This document shows positions 60,128-64,000 of a stretch of 64,000 nt of DNA, piece after piece (positions within the stretch are counted from its first letter, which is position 1; the number at the start of each line of letters is the position of its first letter). Source of the stretch: Clostridia bacterium. GTDB taxonomy: Bacteria > Bacillota > Clostridia > Oscillospirales > Acutalibacteraceae. Both the position numbers and the translations under genes were made by a program. The stretch lies in assembly GCA_017475765.1 (NCBI GenBank), contig JAFVEY010000044.1, positions 1 through 64,000 of the forward strand, in the 5' to 3' direction. The notes under the pieces were generated by a model. It did not search any database, was not told the DNA's origin, and saw only the letters and a program-made list of their open reading frames with translations.

Positions 60128-61600
60128 TTGGAATTTTTTGAGTCAATATCAGGCTCGTCCATGATTCTGACATCTGTTTCATTATCTGCGACCTATCTTT
60201 GTGCATTATATATTTACGTAAAATCTGTCAAAGCAAAATTAAGCAAAAAATCAATTTTTATGTTTATATTATTTTCTTTTATTTTTTCAATAACCATCAC
60301 AGCAGCCGAACAAAATTATTTTTCTGTATCACGGCTGATATTTTTAATTCTAACGATTTGTTCTTTTGTTCTCGCCGATAAAAAATATGAGCTGAGAGTC
60401 ATACCTATGAGCATGATTGCAATAGGTCTTTCTCATGGTATAAAAATGATAAGTGCTGCTGCTGTTGCTTTAATAGATACGTTTGTAGGCTTGAGAGATG
60501 TGAGTTTTATGGATTTGTATGTATCGGTAGCGGTTCACTTTGTGTTAACTGTGATGTTTATGAGAATAAGGCGATTCCAAAATGGTTTTTCATTCTTTCG
60601 GGAAAAAGAAAATATCAGTATCGGGCTGATAATATCAGGTATTATTGTAATATTGTCATGCTTTGATTTTAAGGATGAACGCTATACAACTATTGCATTA
60701 TTCATTATTGTATTTGGTATTCTTATTTCGGCGATCGGTCTGGTGATATGGATAAGGAGAAAAATTACGATGCTTTACAGAAAAAGGCTGGAATCGAGAG
60801 CAGAAGTGCATTATCAGGCTATGCTGGAGGAAAAGGACAAATATATTGAACAGCTTTTGAAGTGCAATGAATTTCTGTCAAAGGTGGTTCACCGTGATAA
60901 TCACCTTATGGGCGCATTACAGCACACGATAGGGCAATACCTGAACAGTAATGATGAATCCGAAAGAGAACGGATTCTCGGAGAAATTTTAACAATGGCA
61001 GAGGAACGGAGCGAAATCATCAGAAAAGAACAGATCAGCTCCAAGGTGCTTCCCTCCACAGGTGTCAGCATGATTGACGGCACGTTGGGAGAACTGTATA
61101 TCAAGGCTGCGGCACATAATATTGACTTTGATGTCACTGTTTCCGAGCAGCTTCATTATTTGGTCAATAATATACTTTCACAGACCGACATTCAAACACT
61201 ATTATGCGATCATATCAAGGACGCTGTCATCGCTGTGGAATCCGCCGGGCACATTTCAGGCAAAATCCTTGTTTCCTTTGCCATGCCCGACAGCATTTAT
61301 GAAATTGCCGTCAAGGATAACGGGATTGATTTTGATTCTGATACCTTGCAAAAACTGGGAACTGAAAGAGTGACGACACACGCCGGTTCCGGCGGCAGCG
61401 GCATCGGTTTTATGACTACGTTTGAAACTTTGAGAAAAGTACAAGCGAGTCTTATCATCACAGAATACAAAGAAAAACAGCCGTTTTCAAAATCTGTTGC
61501 CTTCCGTTTTGACGGACAGAATCAGTTTATCATTAGAACATACAGAAAAAATGCTTTGGCAGCTTCAATCCTAAGGCACGATTTGATAATCACTTCATAA
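60128..61600 (+). CDS. AgrC-like membrane sensor histidine kinase, copy 1
   Basis: A 490-residue kinase. About six transmembrane segments fill residues 10-215, the layout of HPK10 peptide-sensing kinases. A linker (RRKITMLYRKRLESRAE) leads to a dimerisation helix with H255 in VVHRDNHLMGAL as the likely phosphoacceptor. The GHKL ATPase domain has DNGIDFDSDTL and the glycine-rich GSGGSGIGF. The N-box, normally DNA(I/V)xA, reads C360-D-H-I-K-D365-A-V, so the conserved Asn is Asp. The start is TTG at 60128. It is followed 71 nt later by a second kinase with nearly the same catalytic half. Confidence 0.9.
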   Translation: MEFFESISGSSMILTSVSLSATYLCALYIYVKSVKAKLSKKSIFMFILFSFIFSITITAAEQNYFSVSRLIFLILTICSFVLADKKYELRVIPMSMIAIGLSHGIKMISAAAVALIDTFVGLRDVSFMDLYVSVAVHFVLTVMFMRIRRFQNGFSFFREKENISIGLIISGIIVILSCFDFKDERYTTIALFIIVFGILISAIGLVIWIRRKITMLYRKRLESRAEVHYQAMLEEKDKYIEQLLKCNEFLSKVVHRDNHLMGALQHTIGQYLNSNDESERERILGEILTMAEERSEIIRKEQISSKVLPSTGVSMIDGTLGELYIKAAAHNIDFDVTVSEQLHYLVNNILSQTDIQTLLCDHIKDAVIAVESAGHISGKILVSFAMPDSIYEIAVKDNGIDFDSDTLQKLGTERVTTHAGSGGSGIGFMTTFETLRKVQASLIITEYKEKQPFSKSVAFRFDGQNQFIIRTYRKNALAASILRHDLIITS

Positions 61601-61605
61601 GAGAA

Positions 61606-61627
61606 CCTCACAAATGAAATTGTGAGG
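61606..61627 (+). terminator. Hairpin between the two kinase genes
   Basis: CCTCACAA (61606-61613) pairs with TTGTGAGG (61620-61627) just past the first kinase stop. Only a short T-rich stretch follows, so read-through into the second kinase is likely. Confidence 0.45.
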
Positions 61628-61671
61628 ATGTTTCTGTATAGAAGTATAATAATTCCATCGGAGATGGTAAT

Positions 61672-63144
61672 TTGGAATTGAATTATTTTTCTTTCAATAC
61701 ACAATGGCTTCAGTCTTTTATTATAAACTTATCCATATATTTCAGCTCTGCCTATATTTTTATCAGAGCGTTGAATTTAAAAATAAAAAGGATATCGTTT
61801 TTATTATTATCATTTACAGCTTTGATTCTGACAATAACAGTTACTTTGATCAGCAATTACATATATTCTTTGTCTCAAATAATGTTGATTCTCTTTACGG
61901 TTGTATCTTTTATCATAACAGACAAAAATAAGCATGACAACATTCTGACAATCAGTATGATTTCAATAGGAATTTCACGCTGTTTCAGGGTGTTTTCCGC
62001 ATTGGTGGTCGGATTTGTTTTCGGTTTGGCAGGATTTGTAGAAGTTATATTCATTGAAAAGCTGATCTTTATAATATTGCAAATTTTGATGACAGTTATA
62101 TTTATGAAAATCAAACGCTTCAAAAACGGTTTTCAGTTTTTTAGTGAAAAAGAAAATTTAGGGATCGGCTTGGCAGTATCGGGTATCATTGTGATTTTTT
62201 CTTGTGTTAATACAAATGAAAATTATATTTCTGCTATTACAACGGCAATCATAATCATAGGTTCTCTTATTTCGGCGATCGGTCTGGTGATATGGATAAG
62301 GAGAAAAATTACGATGCTTTACAGAAAAAGGCTGGAATCGAGAGCAGAAGTGCATTATCAGGCTATGCTGGAGGAAAAGGACAAATACATAGAACAGCTT
62401 TTGAAGTCCAACGAATTTCTGTCAAAGGTGGTTCATCGTGATAATCACCTTATGAGTGCATTACAGCATACGATAGGACAATATCTGAACAGCAATGATA
62501 AGTCCGAAAAGGAACGAATTCTCGGAGAAATTTTAACAATGGCTGAGGAACGGAGCAAAATTATCAGAAAAGAGCAGATCAGCTCTAAGGTGCTGCCCTC
62601 AACAGGTGTCAGCATGATTGACGGCACTTTGGGCGAACTGTATATAAAGGCTGCGGCGCATAATATTGACTTTGATGTCACTGTTTCCGAGCAGCTTCAT
62701 TATCTTGTTAACAACATACTTTCGCAGACCGAGATTCAAACATTACTATGTGACCATATCAAGGACGCCATTATCGCTGTGGAATCCGCCGGGCACATTT
62801 CAGGCAAAATCCTTGTTTCCTTTGCCATGCCCGACAGCATTTATGAAATTGCTGTCAAGGATAATGGGATTGATTTTGATGCTGATATCTTACAAAAACT
62901 GGGAAATGAAAGAGTGACGACACACGCTGGTCTCGGCGGCAGCGGCATCGGTTTTGTGACTACGTTTGAAACTCTGAGAAAAGTAAAAGCGAGTCTTATC
63001 ATCACAGAATACAAAGAAAAACAGCCGTTTTCAAAATCCGTTGTCTTTCGGTTTGACGGACAGAATCAGTTTATCCTCAGAACATACAGAAAATCAGAGC
63101 TTTTGAACTGTATCAGCAGGGATGATACAGTAATAATATCATAA
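61672..63144 (+). CDS. AgrC-like membrane sensor histidine kinase, copy 2
   Basis: It has the same length as copy 1 (490 residues) and the same TTG start type with GGAG 8 nt upstream. From residue about 199 onward it is nearly identical to copy 1, including H255 and the Asp-substituted N-box; at DNA level 123 bp are identical starting at 62265. The membrane sensor half (residues 1-195) is only distantly similar (NFNTQWLQSFIINLSIYF-like start, then LSQIMLILFTVVSFIIT). This pattern indicates duplication followed by sensor divergence, or gene conversion of the catalytic half. The two kinases probably respond to different ligands but phosphorylate the same regulator or regulators. Confidence 0.9.
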   Translation: MELNYFSFNTQWLQSFIINLSIYFSSAYIFIRALNLKIKRISFLLLSFTALILTITVTLISNYIYSLSQIMLILFTVVSFIITDKNKHDNILTISMISIGISRCFRVFSALVVGFVFGLAGFVEVIFIEKLIFIILQILMTVIFMKIKRFKNGFQFFSEKENLGIGLAVSGIIVIFSCVNTNENYISAITTAIIIIGSLISAIGLVIWIRRKITMLYRKRLESRAEVHYQAMLEEKDKYIEQLLKSNEFLSKVVHRDNHLMSALQHTIGQYLNSNDKSEKERILGEILTMAEERSKIIRKEQISSKVLPSTGVSMIDGTLGELYIKAAAHNIDFDVTVSEQLHYLVNNILSQTEIQTLLCDHIKDAIIAVESAGHISGKILVSFAMPDSIYEIAVKDNGIDFDADILQKLGNERVTTHAGLGGSGIGFVTTFETLRKVKASLIITEYKEKQPFSKSVVFRFDGQNQFILRTYRKSELLNCISRDDTVIIS

Positions 63145-63301
63145 ATCTATAAATCTGGTGAGATCTGACATTCGTTCCTGTATCTAGAACAGATATCAGG
63201 CATATTTTACAAAAAAGTATAATTTCGTGACAAAAAAATGTTGATTTAAGGCAATGATTGTGTTACCATTATTTCATAATATTTTGGAAGGGTGAGTTTC
63301 A

Positions 63302-64000
63302 ATGAAAGGAAAATTGTTTAAACGTGCCTTAAGCACAACTTTGGCGGCGGTAATGCTGCTGTCAATGTTTACCGTAACGGCTCTGACAGCTCAAGCGGCG
63401 AACAGCGATATCCTGAATATCAAAATAGCAAATGTTACGAAGAAATATAAGGATGTCGGAACACTTCTGGACCTGATCAATTCAAAAAGAGCCTCAAAGG
63501 GTCTTTCGCCGCTTGTTATGGATAAGGATCTTTATGAACAGGCTATGGTAAGAGCTGCCGAGCTGCCTTTGCTGAATGTTGATACTAACCTTATGGATGA
63601 AACCTATTCTTACAGATGGGCTGAGGTTGATGGCTGTTTTGAGAATTATTACGGTGAGGCGGTTTTAATAACAGATTCATCTGTTGATAATACGGTCAAT
63701 GAACTGTTTAACAATTATGCCAATACAGTTGCAGCAGAAACAGTAGACGAGATCGGTATCGGTATTGTGACAATCAATGATGACTTGGAAACAGAGTATA
63801 TCTGCGTAAGAACAACGAACGAAAAAACTAACTTTGGTGACAAGATAACCGCTGTTAGCAGCAGCGTTTACAGTAAGGCGGATGAGAAAACAACCGTTTC
63901 AACAAAGGCTTATGCAGGAAACCTCAGACTTTCCACTCCGTATGACAATGGAGACTATACTATTAAATGCGGCGAAACAGAGCAGCTTTACTTCAAAGCA
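63302..64000 (+). CDS. Secreted CAP-like protein, 5' part (runs off the window)
   Basis: The frame opens at ATG 63302, with GGAAGG about 10 nt upstream, and is still open at base 64000 (233 codons). A signal peptide (TTLAAVMLLSMFTVTALTA, residues 12-30) precedes a segment that reads like the start of a CAP/SCP domain (LLDLINSKRASKGLSPLVMD then QAMVRAAELP). The expected HTSP and GENIA motifs are degenerate: the equivalent region reads YSYRWAEVDGCFENYYGEA. A beta-rich extension begins near residue 190. It sits directly downstream of the kinase pair and may be a target of the signalling locus. Confidence 0.7.
   Translation, partial: MKGKLFKRALSTTLAAVMLLSMFTVTALTAQAANSDILNIKIANVTKKYKDVGTLLDLINSKRASKGLSPLVMDKDLYEQAMVRAAELPLLNVDTNLMDETYSYRWAEVDGCFENYYGEAVLITDSSVDNTVNELFNNYANTVAAETVDEIGIGIVTINDDLETEYICVRTTNEKTNFGDKITAVSSSVYSKADEKTTVSTKAYAGNLRLSTPYDNGDYTIKCGETEQLYFKA

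Overview
The window looks like chromosome from a low-to-moderate GC Firmicute of the class Clostridia, most likely a gut Ruminococcus-type Oscillospiraceae. This is inference from gene content: strong AGGAGG ribosome binding sites with frequent TTG starts, T-box control of ilvBN, an archaeal/eukaryotic-type prolyl-tRNA synthetase, a Spo0A-type DNA-binding domain, a maltodextrin ABC importer fused to an operon with a lipoprotein alpha-amylase, and glycogen phosphorylase. No 16S rRNA is present, so the species cannot be named from this window.

Layout. 1-6.3 kb: a truncated Rpn-family gene with a duplicated remnant, then hisS-aspS and T-box-controlled ilvB-ilvN, all on the minus strand. 6.3-8.2 kb: a two-gene type II restriction-modification (RM) system (Eco47II-like nuclease and C5 cytosine methylase). 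8.4-17 kb: aquaporin, a DAHP synthase gene behind what reads as a leader-peptide attenuator, a complete Rpn-family gene, a DegT-type aminotransferase, folD, prfC, a pair of small membrane proteins and two identical 5S rRNA genes with no 16S/23S. 17-27 kb: a Ca2+-type P-ATPase, a YtaF-like protein, and malE-malF-malG-amylase. 27-30.5 kb: tRNA-Arg and tRNA-Val followed by a three-gene RM system with two nuclease candidates. 30.7-39.3 kb: a DUF4026/DUF2314 protein, a lipoprotein gene interrupted by an in-frame TAG, proS, aroE-aroK, acpP and glgP. 39.6-54.4 kb: zapA-U32 peptidase-dut, then the cell-shape cluster mreB-mreC-mreD-mrdA-minD, mgsA, and recD2-comF-second mreB. 54.4-56.4 kb: three DUF4190-like membrane proteins with Pro/Asn/Tyr-rich tails. 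56.4-64 kb: a 3 x 106 bp tandem repeat and a signalling locus flanked by two secreted CAP-domain proteins.

The most unusual region is 58.1-63.1 kb. It holds a LytTR response regulator, a divergent response regulator whose output domain is the Spo0A DNA-binding domain, an 18-residue tryptophan-rich peptide gene (MFWDWWNHLVQILKGIGT) with its own strong ribosome site and terminator, and two tandem 490-residue AgrC-like sensor kinases. The kinases share nearly identical catalytic halves but have different membrane sensor halves. There is no AgrB-type processing protease in view. I read this as a candidate undescribed peptide-signalling system. The second highlight is 9.26-9.54 kb: a consensus promoter with a palindrome over its -35 box, a 36-codon leader rich in Phe/Tyr, and mutually exclusive antiterminator and terminator helices in front of aroF.

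Three copies of a 121-186 bp MITE-like element are present, and two of them bracket mreB. Assignments come from reading motifs by eye. No database search was run.
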